DNA from: Chloranthus sessilifolius
Taxonomy: Eukaryota > Streptophyta > Magnoliopsida > Chloranthales > Chloranthaceae
Reading direction: 5' to 3'
Assembly (NCBI GenBank): GCA_021018995.1
Contig: CM037593.1
Coordinates: forward strand, 43,475,810-43,539,809
Length of the DNA: 64,000 nucleotides
Position numbers and translations under genes: made by a program. Numbering within the stretch: the first letter of the stretch is position 1; each line of letters starts with the position of its first letter. The notes below the pieces were generated by a model that was not told where the DNA came from, did not search any database, and worked only from the letters and a program-made list of their open reading frames with translations. Below, one piece after another: positions 21,769 through 33,330 of this stretch.

Positions 21769-22177
21769 ACATCCGCAGGGATGTCTTGACAGGTATGGAT
21801 GCCCTCCGAGCTTCCCTGGAAGTCTCCTATGAGGAGAGGATAGCTTTCATGGAATTAGAGCAAAGAATCCAGCTCTGGGATATCTGTCAGGGGTGGAAGG
21901 AAATCCTATCTCGTTATGAGTCTGCCAAACTACTTGCTGATGCTCAGACTCGCATTGTCGAGTTTGAGAAGAAGAATGCCAAACTTCTCCAGAAAAAATT
22001 AGCCAATGCCTAGGAGATACTTAGGCTACCCAAGAACTCTCTTAGTCCAACCTGCTTTATGCAGCAAAGAAAATCGAACTTCTGGAGAGAAAGATTGCTT
22101 CGTTAACCTCTCAACCATTTCAACCAACCCCTCTTGCTACAGTTCCTCCGAACAATCCTACCTCCCCCCATCCCTGT
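21753..22177 (+). pseudogene. ORF3 of Y: helical C-terminal part, cut by X
   Basis: An open segment (21753-22013) of 86 codons is charged and probably helical or coiled-coil (RIVEFEKKNAKLLQKKLA). It begins MRDNPYIRRDVLTG. A proline-rich tail in another frame runs to 22177, where the LTR of X begins. The rest of the reading frame, if any, lies beyond the right end of X. Confidence 0.45.
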
Positions 22178-22189
22178 TGTTAAGACCTG

Positions 22190-22206
22190 AAAAGTACCAC
22201 TTTTCA
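22190..22206 (+). other. LTR-terminal hairpin of X
   Basis: GAAAAG-TACCA-CTTTTC is a perfect 6-bp stem with a 5-base loop. In A the variable pair is A-U, in Y a G-U. The 3' LTR copy (63262) has an A-C mismatch there. Confidence 0.5.
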
Positions 22207-22374
22207 CCCCTTAACTTAGCCATTGATTAGACCCTTAGCCATCTAATAAAGTTTTGTTAAGTGTTTTCAGTAGATAATAAACAGCAGTGCAATAAGGCCA
22301 GAAATAATGTTAAGGAGCCTGTATTGGCACTAGAAATCCCTCAGAAGAATGAGCCATGAATCCAGACCTGAAGC

Positions 22375-22930
22375 AAGCCTCGCGCAGCTCTCACAAAGTT
22401 CAGGAGTAAATGGTCACGCAGTCTCGCACAGTTCAAGAAGACCTGAAATCAACCTCGCGCAGTTCACTCAGAATCGCTGAGGAGAGAGAGCTTCAGGAGA
22501 TTCTTCGCATAGATGTCACACGATAGCCGTGGGATGCAAATGTCAAGAGAACCTATCGCGCAGTTCAGAAAAGCCTCAAAGCTATCGCGAGGATCCTCGC
22601 GAAGATCTATCAAGAAAAGAAGCTATCGCGCGGTTCAGGAAGAAAGCAGCCTCGCGAAGTCAAAAGTTAGCCTCGTGAAGATCTATTATGAAATGGAATT
22701 CTCGCGCAGTTCTCGCACTATTCATAAGTAGCAATCCAACCACGTGAAGCGCAATCCAGCGAGAGCATAACTACCTACCTCGCAACTGCTCAAAGCATTA
22801 AGAAGCTCCAGCCCCGCGACGTCTGAAGTTTTAATGTTAAACTCAACCACGCGAAGAACAGAGCTACCACGCGACAAGTCTGGGAATCGATAGCAACCTA
22901 GCGAACCTCTAAACTCTAACTTCCATCATT
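22375..22930. repeat. CTCGCG motif block in U3 of X
   Basis: Many copies of CTCGCGCAGTTC, CTATCGCGCAGTTC and CCTCGCGAAG-like words. Several copies have TG or CA in place of CG. The same vocabulary returns at 60760-60945 after integrase and in the 3' LTR (63440-63960). Confidence 0.75.
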
Positions 22931-23088
22931 CTGCAGAGGACTTTCTAGGAATTTCCAAGGATTAGGGCACGCACTCTCACGCTCAAATCTTTGTGCACGC
23001 ACCTCGAGGCATCTAAGGATCATTAATAGGCCATGTGGCATCGCTAAAATTAGGGTTTCCTAACCCTAATGCGCTGCCACATCCACTG

Positions 23089-23097
23089 CTATAGAAA
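23089..23097 (+). promoter_or_regulatory. Weak TATA-like box of the LTR of X
   Basis: CTATAGAAA lies 911 bases from the LTR start, where Y, A and W have clear TATA boxes. A telobox-like inverted pair, TTAGGGTTTCCTAACCCTAA, lies just upstream at 23050-23069. Confidence 0.35.
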
Positions 23098-23392
23098 CCT
23101 AAGCCTGGTTTAGATTTAAAAAAAGGAAGAAGGCCTGGAAGAGTTTAGTTTTTTGCTATGTTTTGTTTTTAGAATTGTAGTCTTGTTTTTCTGTAGATGT
23201 AAGTAGTTTTCCTTTTTCTTCTTCTTCTTCTCTCCATGGCCCAGCACTTGCTAGCCATGCCTTTGTATGCTTATTAAGATTAGATTAATGGAATTTGTGA
23301 TTGGGTGTTGTACTTTTATGAGATTCATGTGTTTGTAAGTTGCTCTGTGTGAGGCTGCTGCCTTGTGATCTGCCATTGCTTTGGCTGTGATT

Positions 23393-24255
23393 CAAAGCAA
23401 TGGAGGACTAATTCTAAGGTCCCATTCAGATCCAAGTGACCTGTGTGTCTGGGCTATCATGGTCCTATACAGCCTTAGCCCCACCACAGGACCCACTAGA
23501 TCTGAAATCCCCATGGAAGACTGAGCTGGTAGCCTTGTGACCATGGTGGTGGCAGTAATATTTTTGTTTTGTTTTGGGCTCCGCGAGGAGGATAGCCTCT
23601 GGGATAGTCTGTGACCATTTAAGTAGACAGGTTATAGCCTTAGGGTGAATCCAATCCGTCGATCCAAGATGGATCCTTCTTCTCCGAGCCTGAGCTTGTA
23701 GCCTGGTAGGAGATTGTACAGAGGCAGACTCCCCCATATTAGTATAGACCCGCCATCAGATGGCAGATCTGATCTGGGTATGGAGATTGTAGGCTTGTGA
23801 CTGGACCATTGTAGGCCCACTCAAGCAATGGACAGCTAGATCTAAGGTGGTACTCAATCTCTTGCTGCTTCTATGTGTCTGGGCTATCATGGTCCTATAC
23901 AGCCTTAGCCCCACACATAGAGCTTTAGAGGTTGAGGTTCCCTATGGATTCCTGAGCTTGTAGCCCGGATGAAATAGTGCCTACAATGATTAACTTGTTT
24001 TGACCCATCTTTGGAGTGTGGTTCCCCTATGGGATAGTCTGTGACCATTTAAGTGGACAGGTTATAACCTTAAGGGATTGGATCATGGCACAGGGATGAG
24101 TTGAATTCTTTCTCCTCTTTAGTGATAATGTAGCCATTGGACAGGATTTCTATACCAGCAGATCTGAACCCAATAGCATACTTCTCACCCTTTTATATTT
24201 ATTTTCCCTCACTCCATCCATCTTCTCAACTCTTTTCTGTAGTTAGTTCATTAGG
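23393..24255 (+). repeat. Tandem duplication of about 430 bp inside the LTR of X
   Basis: A stretch GTGTCTGGGCTATCATGGTCCTATACAGCCTTAGCCCCA is identical at 23445-23483 and 23875-23913. Matching words before and after it (agcaatgga, atctaaggt, gggatagtctgtgaccatttaagt, gacaggttat) recur with the same offset of about 430. Outer limits are approximate. Confidence 0.75.
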
Positions 24256-24545
24256 CTACCTTAGGATACTTAGAATAAGTGACCCTAAACTCCCCTCCTT
24301 TTAGGACTGCCAGATCTGTAGTCAGATTTGGAGGGACTACTAGCGATGGCTCCCTTGGAGCTGTAGATCACCTTTCCCTGGGGGACAAACTCTTACTTAT
24401 CAAAACTTTCTACAAATGGACCCTGTATCTTGCAGGTCTAAGATTTCTCAGTTGTGCTGATTCCATCCTGTATTTTACTTTGATTTTAAATTGCTTTTAC
24501 CACCAACAAATAAAGTAAGCACATCTGGAGACCGCAACAAGTTTT

Positions 24546-24563
24546 TAGCACCGTTGCCGGGGA
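24546..24563 (+). promoter_or_regulatory. Primer binding site of X (tRNA-Asp)
   Basis: TAGCACCGTTGCCGGGGA matches the tRNA-Asp complement at 16 of 18 positions; both differences are G to A. Confidence 0.85.
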
Positions 24564-24840
24564 TAGATGATCTATTAGTAGACCCTTAGTTTTTGTATTT
24601 TTAGTGTTCTTTGTAGCTTTGAATAATTGATACTGCTGATGTAATTTTGAATCTCTCTTGCAGATCTAGATAGCAGCAGAGAAGAACAGTGGAATGCATT
24701 AGGAGATTAGCTACCTCTGTTTGCAAATTCTCTAAACCTTTAAAACTCTGTCTATTTCTCTTACAATTTCCATAGCAGTATTTAGGATAGTTGTAAATTT
24801 ATGTTTTCATAAATGGCTATAAATTTGTTAGATAAATTCT
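24564..24840 (+). other. Leader of X, truncated at the A array
   Basis: Untranslated, AT-rich sequence with no ORF. It stops where A-family RNase H sequence begins (about 24841-24850). By comparison with A, whose leader is about 370 bases, the rest of the leader and the first 95 or so codons of gag are absent. Confidence 0.6.
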
Positions 24841-26215
24841 TTGAGTCTACAGATTAAGGATAAGAAAGGAGTGGAGAATGTGGTGGCTGATCACTTATCC
24901 AGAATTCTCAATACTGAGGATGATAGCTTACCCATTAATGAATCATTTCCTGATGAGCAACTTTTTGCCATCAATACCCACAGTCCTTGGTTTGCAAACA
25001 TAGTCAACTTCTTGGCTATTGGACAGATTCCTCAACATTGGAATCGAATGGATAAAGATCTTTTCTTCTCACAAGTTAAACATTTCATTTGGGAAGATCC
25101 TTATCTATTCAAGAATTGTGCAGACCAAGTGATCAGAAAGTGTGTCCCGGACCATGAAGTCCCTGGCATATTGTCAATGTGTCATGAACAGGCCTGTGGA
25201 GGCCATTTCAGTGGCAATAAAAAAAATTCTGCATGTGGTTTCTATTGGCCCACAATCTTTAAAGATGCCTTCCAGATCAGAATCTTGCGAATCGCCAAAA
25301 AGGGCGAGATTTCCAAAAGAAACTCAATGCCCTGACCAATCACAGGTAGTTGAGTTGTTTGATGTTTGGGGCATAGATTTTATGGGCCCTTTCCCCTTCT
25401 AATGGAAACAATTTCATCTTGGTAGTGTGGATTATGTCTCCAAGTGGATTGAGGCCATAGCTACCAAATCCAATGATCACAAAGTGGTTTTAAGATTCCT
25501 CAAAGACCACATTTTTCCAGATTTGGATTCCCAGGCCATCATTAGTGATGGGGAAGCCACTTTACAGCGGTTTGACTCTCTATTAAAAAGTACTCTGTCA
25601 CTCACAGAGTAGCCACTCCTATCATCCACAAACCGATGGATGGAGATTTCAAATAGAGAGATCAAACACATTTTGGAAAAAGCGTGAAGAAGACGAAAGG
25701 TAGTCCTTTAAGCTTAATGATGCTTTGTGGGCATCTGAGCGCCTACAAGACTCCTATAGGGATGTCCCCTTCAGGGTTTATGGCAAGGCATGCCATCTAC
25801 GAGAATTAGAATATAAGGCCTTGTGGGCAATCAAAACTTTTAATATGGATCTAGCATCTTTGGTAACCACGGAAGCTTCAACTCATGACTGGAAGAACCG
25901 AGGATGGATGCCTACACTAGCTCCAGTTGTACAAAGAAAAGGTTAAATCATTCCATGATAGGAGCCTCATGAGAAAAGAGTTCATACCGGGGTCCAAGGT
26001 ATGGTTATTCAACTCTAAACTTAAATTCTTTCCGGCAAAATTGAGATCCAGATGGGAAGGGCCATACATCTCATCAAGGCCTCCCCTCAGAGTGGATATT
26101 TCGGATCCCAAGGATGGAAGAATACTCAAGGTAAATGGTCGAGGCTCAAACCATGCATTGAAAACACCTAGAGCCCTTGCTGCCCACCTATCATCATGAA
26201 TCTCCAAAATCGATG
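24841..26215 (+). pseudogene. A copy 1: RNase H end and integrase, broken
   Basis: An open segment (24841-25335) reads [18 protein letters not shown], the linker with FPDEQLFAI and WFANIVNFLAIG, and the zinc-binding part with [12 protein letters not shown]. After frameshifts the core is recognisable as [11 protein letters not shown] (25370 region), [25 protein letters not shown] and [10 protein letters not shown]. The end is [24 protein letters not shown] (25990-26070). The upstream RNase H, RT, protease, gag and LTR of this copy are absent. Confidence 0.85.
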
Positions 26216-28050
26216 GTAGAAAAGTGTATAATATGTTTGTACAACATTGTTTTTCCGATTTTCTTTTTTACATCTATTTTTCTTATGCGCATAGTGTAAA
26301 TACACTTCAAAGTTCAAATCGAAGTAAAAAGTCTGCTCGAAAAGTTCAAAGTTCTATTCGAACCGATTCTCGAGTCATAATGAACTACTCGAAAGAACCA
26401 TGTTACGCTCGAATAGTTAAAATTTCCTTCGAATAGAAAATGGGGAGAAGTCCTTTGCGAAAAGATCTTTCCGAGCCAAATCCATTTCGAGTAGACATAC
26501 TAAAGCTCAGTTCTTTGCGAACTACACTTTCTCAAGATTTTTTTTTTACCTTCGAAGACACTTTTGCTTTTCAAATAGAGAAAAGGACTCTTTGGAACTT
26601 TTCGAACACTTAAGGGTGCTATGATTTCACTTGTTAGTATATTAGGTCATTTTGAAAGTCACCGGATATCTGCAAACACTCTCCCAAGCAAAACCCCTTT
26701 TCAAAACCCTAGCTCACCCTCTTCTCTCCACGAGCTCCACGAATAACCACCATCTATTCTAATCTTCGCTTTTCTCTTGTCGAAATCAAAAGGGTAGAGC
26801 CCAATTTTGATCTATTCAAAGCAAAGAAACCCAACAGAGGAAACCCCTAGATCGCACACCCAAGAAAGGAGCATCTGGACTAAAGGAGCAGATCTGCTTG
26901 AGTTTGCATCCCTTCTCCTTTGCACTCATTTTCTATTTTTAATTCTTGAGAACCAGATCTTACATTGTGTTTAATGTTATAATTTCTCAGCTTTTAGGCA
27001 TCTGATTTTTTTTTTTTTTTTACAAACCAAATACAAAATAAAAGAAAATGAAAACACAAATAGAAAATCTCGAGTTGTTTCTCATTATTTTCAGCAAGAG
27101 TAAATAAGGGCTCTTGTTGAGCCCGGCCGATCCAAAACAAGTAAAAAAAAATTATAAAAACAAAAAAATATAGACATATATAGATATCTTAGGATAATGC
27201 TTTTTCTCCATTTGCATCCACTTTTCCCATCTGGACCTGAGATCATTTTTCTTTTTAGGAATCATGTAGGATAATGAGTAGTGGATCATAGTTTTGAATA
27301 TTCAATGGACCCACCGATTTTATTTTCCTTGAGATTTCTTCATCATAAATGGGTCTCAATTGTGTGAACCTGCTTTTAATATGTGCTCCCATGCTTCAAT
27401 TTTTTATTATTCATACACATCATCAACAAAGGGTCAATCTTATGAATCTTGCTTTTCACCGTATTCGCTAATCATTTTATAATCACTTAGATTCATAAGT
27501 ATCTGTGCTTTTGGGTTTGTTTCTTTGGGCTTAGGATATATCATTTGGCATTAGATTTTACATTTTAGAATTTTAGTTTCAAATTCGCTTTTTAGATCGC
27601 TGATTTTTTTTTTTCTTTCTTAGGTTAATGTGTCCTCGTTTTATTGATTTTCGTCATTTTTCTGTGAGTATAGTTAGTTTATAACTTTGTTTTCTTATTT
27701 TGCATTCACAAATTCAGTTTTTGTATCAACACTTTTCTTTTTCTTTTTTAACTTTGTATTCAGTCCTTACCTTGCTTTTTTTTGTTTCTCTTTTATTAGC
27801 ACTAGTTTCCTTTCATTTGCATAGTAATCCTTCTATTTGTTAGATTTTATTTAGCAGTTCTAGCATTGTTTTGTTGATTTTTCTTGCATTTGTATATCAT
27901 GTTTTCCATTTCCTTGCTCATATTTTCAGTTTTACATTTTTACTTTCTGCTGCATATAGTTTAGATTTTTTCTGTTCTTAGTCTTTCTTTCTTCTTTTAC
28001 CCTGCTGCCCCTAGTCTCTCCTTGTCTAGAACATTGAGGACAATGTCCAT
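26216..28050. other. A copy 1: post-integrase spacer, first part
   Basis: No coding region. It holds the CTTTGCGAA/TTCGAA motif block (26310-26560), a stretch with AAAACCCTAGC (telobox-like, 26705), several A- and T-runs (27007-27025, 27140-27170) and a long T-rich region with many pyrimidine tracts (27540-28010). Copies 2 and 3 have the same at 37190-39006 and 48050-49905. Confidence 0.65.
26310..26560. repeat. CTTTGCGAA/TTCGAA motif block after integrase, A copy 1
   Basis: Repeated words: gctcgaaaagttc, ctcgaaagaacc, gctcgaatag, cttcgaatag, ctttgcgaaaagatc, tttcgagtag, ctttgcgaac, ccttcgaagac. Related words are dense in U3 of the same family (29905-30175). Copies 2 and 3 have the block at 37300-37570 and 48160-48430. 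Confidence 0.7.
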
Positions 28051-29645
28051 CTTCGGTTGTGGGGTATGGCAAGGTCCCGCCTTATGGGATAATTAACATA
28101 AGGCGTGAGAATCACCTAAGTAATTAGGAAATGTATTAATTTACTTAAGAATCATGACAACTAGAAAATTTAAAATTCCTTTGCCAAATTTAGACATTCT
28201 AAACCTTGCGATATTCTACATTTCCATGATGATTACACCATAAAAACATACTGGTGTCAGCACGTAGTAAGTCAAAAGGAAGAGAAAAAGGTAAAGATAT
28301 ACTTAAAAGCTCAAGGGAAAAGCATGACCAGTGAGAATTGAGCCCATATATTTTCCATCTCTTGAAGAGTGATCTGAGGCAATTTTTACGATTCAAAGGA
28401 TTGAGGCATTAGATCCACTAGAAGTTAGGAAACTCCAAATTAAAACAAGTAACAAGACTCATGAAACGCGAGGAAAAGATCAAGGCCTTCTTTGGACAAA
28501 TTTTGAACCTAACAGAACCAACCAAGAAAAATCCCCTGCTTTGTACCCCATTTGAGTCAGAATCCTACAATTCTTCATCAAAAATACTCAAAAGTACTTG
28601 CACTGAACCTATGGAACCAATTCAGCCTTCCCTCACTCGAGAATTCAGGGAGGTAAAGGAGAAAGAATCAAGATGGACCATTTCCGGGCAACATCAAGAA
28701 AATGAAGAGAAAATACCTCAAAAACAGGGCAATATGGTGACCGAGAAAAGAAGAGACAAACAATGTAAAAAAGTTGCAAGCAAAAGGCAAAAAGGGACCT
28801 TATGTTGAAAATGCAAGATCAAAGAAAGAACCTGATCACCGTGAATGTGAGAATCTCGAAAAGAAGAAGAAAGAAGCTAAACTCAAAAAGGTGGAGTCAT
28901 GAACCATCTCCCGCACTTCCCGAGTTCTCAAATTCAAACCTCTGTTCAAGCCGCTTTCCTTGAAACTTCACTCCATAAGCCATACAAACAAACCTAGATT
29001 AAAAGCCCTTGTGATCCAAAGTTGAGTGAGCTGTCATGTGGAGATAAGAAGTGACCTAATCTATGGTGAGGAGATGTCAATGATGCCATTGCCTAAGAAT
29101 CATGCCTATGCTCATGCTCATGCATCCATTTGGGAGATGTAATCGCTCTTGAGCTTGAGTGAAAATGAACCCCTCAACAAAAACACTGAGAGTATACCGT
29201 GAGTGTTTGGGTTGGAACTTGAGCACCTTAAGTATGACTTATAACCTAATTTTATCCATAAGATGAGCTTCTTTGGCACATTTGTATGATTTTCTATGAC
29301 TGTTCACAGATTGGAAATATTGAAACATTCATGAGGTTTATAAATGTTTAAATTCCTGCAAACAATAATCAAATTTTCTGTTCATCATTGATTCAAGAGT
29401 AACTAACCTCGCTCCTTGATTGCTCATTTGATAATATTGCAATCGATGATTAATCGTTTCATGGAGAAGTTTGTGGGTACCTTCTGAAAACCCTCAGGAG
29501 ACTTCACTCCTCCTCTAGGGATCACCTAGGGGTTGAAAAGGCTTGTTGCATATGCTAAATGCACTGTGCTTCCTACAAAAGTGGCTCTTTACTTTGTTTT
29601 TATGTTTCTTTGCTCAGGACTAGCAAAGCTTAGGTTTGGGGTGTG
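28051..29645 (+). other. A copy 1: conserved ORF-free 3' region and PPT
   Basis: It starts with a PPT-like sequence (damaged in this copy) just after GAACATTG-AGGA-CAATGT and ends with TTAGGTTTGGGGTG before the LTR (29630-29645). Long stretches match the same region of X (61583-63249), for example CCCTTGTGATCCAAAGTTGA and CAATGATGCCA. A 115-codon ORF at 28461-28808 is not kept in X and is probably accidental. Confidence 0.65.
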
Positions 29646-29904
29646 TGATAAGTAGTGAAAATACCATTTTCACCCCTAAACATGAGCCTTGAAAGACCCT
29701 TGAGAGGACTAAATAAGTGCTTTAGTGTTCATATTGCCTAACCAAAAGACAGGTCCAAATCGAAAACCATCCTAAATGATCAAAAAGTCGACAACGCATG
29801 TCAAGCTCAAAGAGGAGTGAAGAAATAGCCTCAAAGAATGGCTAAAAGGTCCTAAAAGAGCAAGAAAAGACACGAAGAAGAAGAATGGAAGCTAAAGCTC
29901 AATT

Positions 29905-30175
29905 CGCAAAGAACTTCTACTATTCGCAAAGGAAAAATCAAGTTAAAAGTCAATTCGCAAAGAAGAATGGGAGCCTAGAGTTCAATTAAGAAGAACTTCT
30001 ACTATTCGCAAAGAACCTTGAACTTATGCGAAAAAGAAGAAAACACTCCTCGAATAGAAGAATGACCTTTGCGAAAAAGAAGAAAAGTTTAATTCAATGT
30101 AATCGAAACCCCACGAAAAGAGCTTCAGAGCCAAATTACTTTGAAAAGACCCTTAAACTCGCGAAATGGCATACT
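29905..30175. repeat. TTCGCAAAG motif block in U3 of family A
   Basis: Repeated words: attcgcaaagaac, attcgcaaagg, ttcgcaaagaag, cttatgcgaaaaag, ctcgaatag, ctttgcgaaaaag, ccacgaaaag and ctcgcgaaatgg. Copies 2 and 3 have it at about 40850-41110 and 51750-52010. Confidence 0.7.
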
Positions 30176-30377
30176 GGGATTTACTGACCACTTTGAAGGG
30201 CATTTCAAGAACTCAGACGCCCCAATGTAATTAAAAGCCCGAGACATTCCGGAAGATTCAAGCACAAACCAAAGGCATATTCACGTGAAAACCCAAAGAT
30301 GAAATCACTTGGCGGAACTTCTAGAAGCTCAAACAGACTTTTGAATTCCCATAGCAAATTGATGCTTCTAACGCTTT

Positions 30378-30508
30378 GATTGGTTGAACCAGATCGAGCA
30401 TTTTCATTGGCGAGCAGATCTGGATCCCGTGCTCAACGGCCATTGGTTGATACAGATCTATCCACTTCGATTGGTTGATCACTTTGAGATAGAGGGAAAG
30501 CTATAAAT
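30378..30508 (+). promoter_or_regulatory. Core promoter of LTR 1: four ATTGG words and a TATA box
   Basis: ATTGG (reverse CCAAT) occurs near 30379, 30406, 30442 and 30470, then CTATAAAT with TATAAAT at 30502-30508. The same set is at 52332 (TATA) in LTR 3 and, inverted, in W. LTR 2 has lost the TATA segment (41430-41450). Confidence 0.6.
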
Positions 30509-31505
30509 TGAGAAGACATTTGCCCAAATTGGGGCATCCAGATTTTAGAGTTTTCATCTCTGCTTCCCTCATTCCCGATAGCTTATCCGAACCCCCCTGT
30601 AATCCCTTCTTGTAGTTTACCTTTGAGAGCCATTGTGAGGATTTGTACTTCCAAGTTCGGATTCAAGATCAGAATCGAGGGCTCTTCGAGAAGCTCAGAT
30701 CAGTAAGTCCGAGGGCTCTCTAAGAAGCCGTGCTCGTAATTGTAACGTTGGATTTTAAAAGGTTGTCAATTTGTGTCTTCTCCATTGGAGTCATGTCAGG
30801 GTTCCAATGATCACCTTAGTGCATTAGACTTCTTTAGATTCACTTATCCGCATCCAACTTCCCTTAATTCATCATCCCCTGCGAATTAGCGTTGGTAACC
30901 TAATTCAAGCAAAGATTCTGATGATGTTCATGTTGAACTAAAGAATAGGCCACAGCTAGTGAGATCTGTGACCATTTAAGTGATGATCACGACCATAAGT
31001 CTAAACCTATTCCTTAATTCGGATTTATTTCTCTTACATCTGTCGGTAGCAGATGAAGATTGAATCTCTGTTGAACTACTGATTCTCCATTAAAATTCAG
31101 GCTAAAGTACATGAAGCTATTATTTCGTGATTTGTCTTATTTTAAACATCTCCCCAACTCGGATCCGGATCATGTAGATAGTTCTTTTCTTTATTTGCTT
31201 ATAGTTAAATGTGACACAATCCAACACTCTCTTTATCTATTCTTTTAGATAATTATAGAGCGAGATCTGGTAGCATGATCTGAGGTTTATCTCTCGCTTT
31301 AGACAAACTTCTCGTGGATTTATCTTGAAATACTTACTTTTAAAACTTGCTACAATTGGCCCCGATCTTGCAGGCCAGTGTTAGCCCCAATGTGCTGATA
31401 TCCCTTTCATAAGTTAACATCCATATAACCTAGCATTCTTTAATTCTTTAATTTTTGATTCATAATGCACACAATTATGGCACACTTGGAGCGACAACAA
31501 GTTTT

Positions 31506-31523
31506 TGGCGCCGTTGCCGGGGA
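31506..31523 (+). promoter_or_regulatory. Primer binding site of A copy 2 (tRNA-Asp)
   Basis: TGGCGCCGTTGCCGGGGA is a perfect 18-base complement of the plant tRNA-Asp 3' end with CCA. It lies 6 bases after LTR 1. Confidence 0.95.
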
Positions 31524-31890
31524 AGTTTGTTCTAAAATAGATAAACCTATGTTTATTTTCATTTATTTTAATTTTTGCTTTAAACCTGCACTTTGCATTC
31601 CAAGTGCTTGATTAAATGTCTACAGCAGTTTTGTATAGAAAACCTGTTTTATCAGAGAATTTTTATTTTTTATTTTTCTCGAAGTTTTATTCTTTGCCTT
31701 CTAATTATTTGAATAAATGCTGCTGCCACTCTTTTGTCTTTTTGTCAAATTTGGGCAGTAGCCTGAGTTTTTCATTTATTTTCATTTATTTATCAGTCAT
31801 TTATTAATTTTGCTGTTATTTTTATGCAACAGATACCGTAAAAGGAAAGGAAAGTTCTTAAATTTGTTGTATCAAACTCTCTCGAGTTGT

Positions 31891-33330
31891 ATGTTTGGGA
31901 GAACCTCAATCTCGAGATTCTCCGTTAAATTCGTGAAGTTGAAAGACTCCTAAGAAACCGACATACATCACGTATATCCGCTGAAATGGGTGACGAATGA
32001 GATTGTTAAGAGACTACTTTGCCTCGGTGCTTATAATTCCCCATTTTGCATTCAATTTCCCATGCTGGAGGGAAATTATGAAATTAAGTCCTCCACCATC
32101 CAAATGTTGCCTTCATTCCATGGATTGAGTAAGGAAGACCCTTACAAACACATTGATGAATTTCGCTTTATGCACAACATTTAACATAGCCGGACTGGTC
32201 CAGAGGCAACCAAGCTTAGGCTCTTTCCTTTTCATTAAAGGACAAAGCTAGAGCATGGTTATCTATGTTAGCACCAAACAAGATCACATCATGGAATGAT
32301 TTGCAATGTCAATTTTGTCAAAATATTTCCCAATGACTAAAACCAGCCAACCGAGACAAAGCATCATCTCTTTCTCCAAAACTCAATCAAACTTTCCATG
32401 AAGCATGGGAAAGGTTTAAAGAATCATAAGGCAATGCCCTCACCATCAAATTCCTAAATGGCAATGGTTCAAAGCTTCTATCAAGGAACCGATCGTAAGG
32501 GCAAGAACATGGTGGATGCCTCTTGTGGAGGTACCTACTTGCAGAAAAGTTTGAAGAGGTTTGGGACCTCTTTGAGGTGATTGGAGAAAATTCAACCCGG
32601 AATCTCTGCCAAGGGACACCGAGAATCCAGCTAGGATGAATAATCCCCAATTCACAAGAGGGAAAGTTTATGAAGTCAATGATGGAAAGGAAAGTGGATA
32701 ATTTGACCACAAAATTTGATAGATGATGGACTCATTTAAAGCTCCAAATGGGTCAAGAGTAGAGGAGGCATGTCTCGATATGTCCCCCACTCATTCCATT
32801 GATCAATGTCCTTCCATCACAATTTCTAACTCATGATGGAACAAGCTCATACTCAGTCTTATGGATGAGATGCAATCGAATGACTACCCATGGAGATCTC
32901 ATCCTAATCTCGTGGAATCAAATTACAACAGCAAAGTGGCCCAAAAATCAATTACCTTTCAAACACCTTTCACCATATGAGAATTTTTATAATAAATCAA
33001 ATTTTCAGACCTAACCAACAACAAGCCATCGTGATGCAGCACCAGCCCCGCCTTCCTAGATCCACGACCTTTGAAGAAGCAGGTCTTGAGTTCACTTCAA
33101 AAATCTTGGAACTCTGTCTGCATCGTGAACCTTCACAGTCGAGCATTAAAAAATTGAAGAAACTCGGGCCAACTCTCAAATTCATTGGCTAAGAGAGAAG
33201 AGGGTAACTACTGTCAACCCGTGAACAATCCTAAGGGACGTTCATGGTTGGAGAATCCTCAAATGGCCATGAGGAAATCAAAGCTGTGACTACTTTGAGA
33301 AGTGGAAGAATAATAAACAACAAAAGGTAG
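31891..33330 (+). pseudogene. gag of A copy 2, many frameshifts
   Basis: The start at 31891 (MFGR) matches the gag start of Y. The open piece 31990-32184 has YNSPFCIQFPMLEGNYEIKS and MLPSFHGLSKEDPYKHIDEF. Later pieces match the capsid part of X and Y in changing frames, with a damaged zinc knuckle near 32766-32812. Small insertions and deletions differ from those of copy 3, so the true gene may be more intact than this sequence shows. Confidence 0.75.

Larger units (their letters stand above)
10853..22177 (+). mobile_element. Element Y, Athila-like, left part (interrupted by X)
   Basis: Y is a Ty3/gypsy Athila-type element inserted in the RNase H region of Z. Its order is LTR (10853-12775), tRNA-Asp primer site, leader, gag, protease, RT, RNase H, integrase, a motif-rich spacer and an additional ORF3. 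Element X sits in ORF3 at 22178, so the 3' end and 3' LTR of Y are right of the window. The five bases before the LTR are AATCA (10848-10852). If Y made a normal target duplication, the same five bases should follow its 3' LTR. Confidence 0.85.
22178..24539 (+). repeat. 5' LTR of X (2362 bp)
   Basis: It starts TGTTAAGACCTGAAAAGTACC and ends ACCGCAACA; AGTTTT and the primer site follow. It is about 450 bases longer than the LTRs of Y and A because of an internal tandem duplication of about 430 bp. Features inside: terminal hairpin (22190), CTCGCG motif block (22375-22930), weak TATA (23089) and two copies of CTGTGACCATTTAAGT (23599 and 24030 regions). The bases before it are CCTGT (22173-22177). 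Confidence 0.9.
29646..31499 (+). repeat. LTR 1 of family A (1854 bp)
   Basis: It starts TGATAAGTAGTGAAAATACC and ends GAGCGACAACA. It contains the motif block (29905-30175), four ATTGG words (30378-30474), a TATA box (30502) and the segment GATCTGTGACCATTTAAGTG (30963). The terminal hairpin is one base short in this copy. Confidence 0.9.

Noticed and set aside
23050-23069. TTAGGGTTTCCTAACCCTAA considered as interstitial telomere repeat
   Set aside because: Only one unit in each direction; better viewed as a telobox-like promoter word or chance.
28461-28808. 115-codon ORF in the 3' region of A copy 1
   Set aside because: It covers the same conserved non-coding stretch as in copies 2 and 3, where the frame is broken differently. 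X has stops there.
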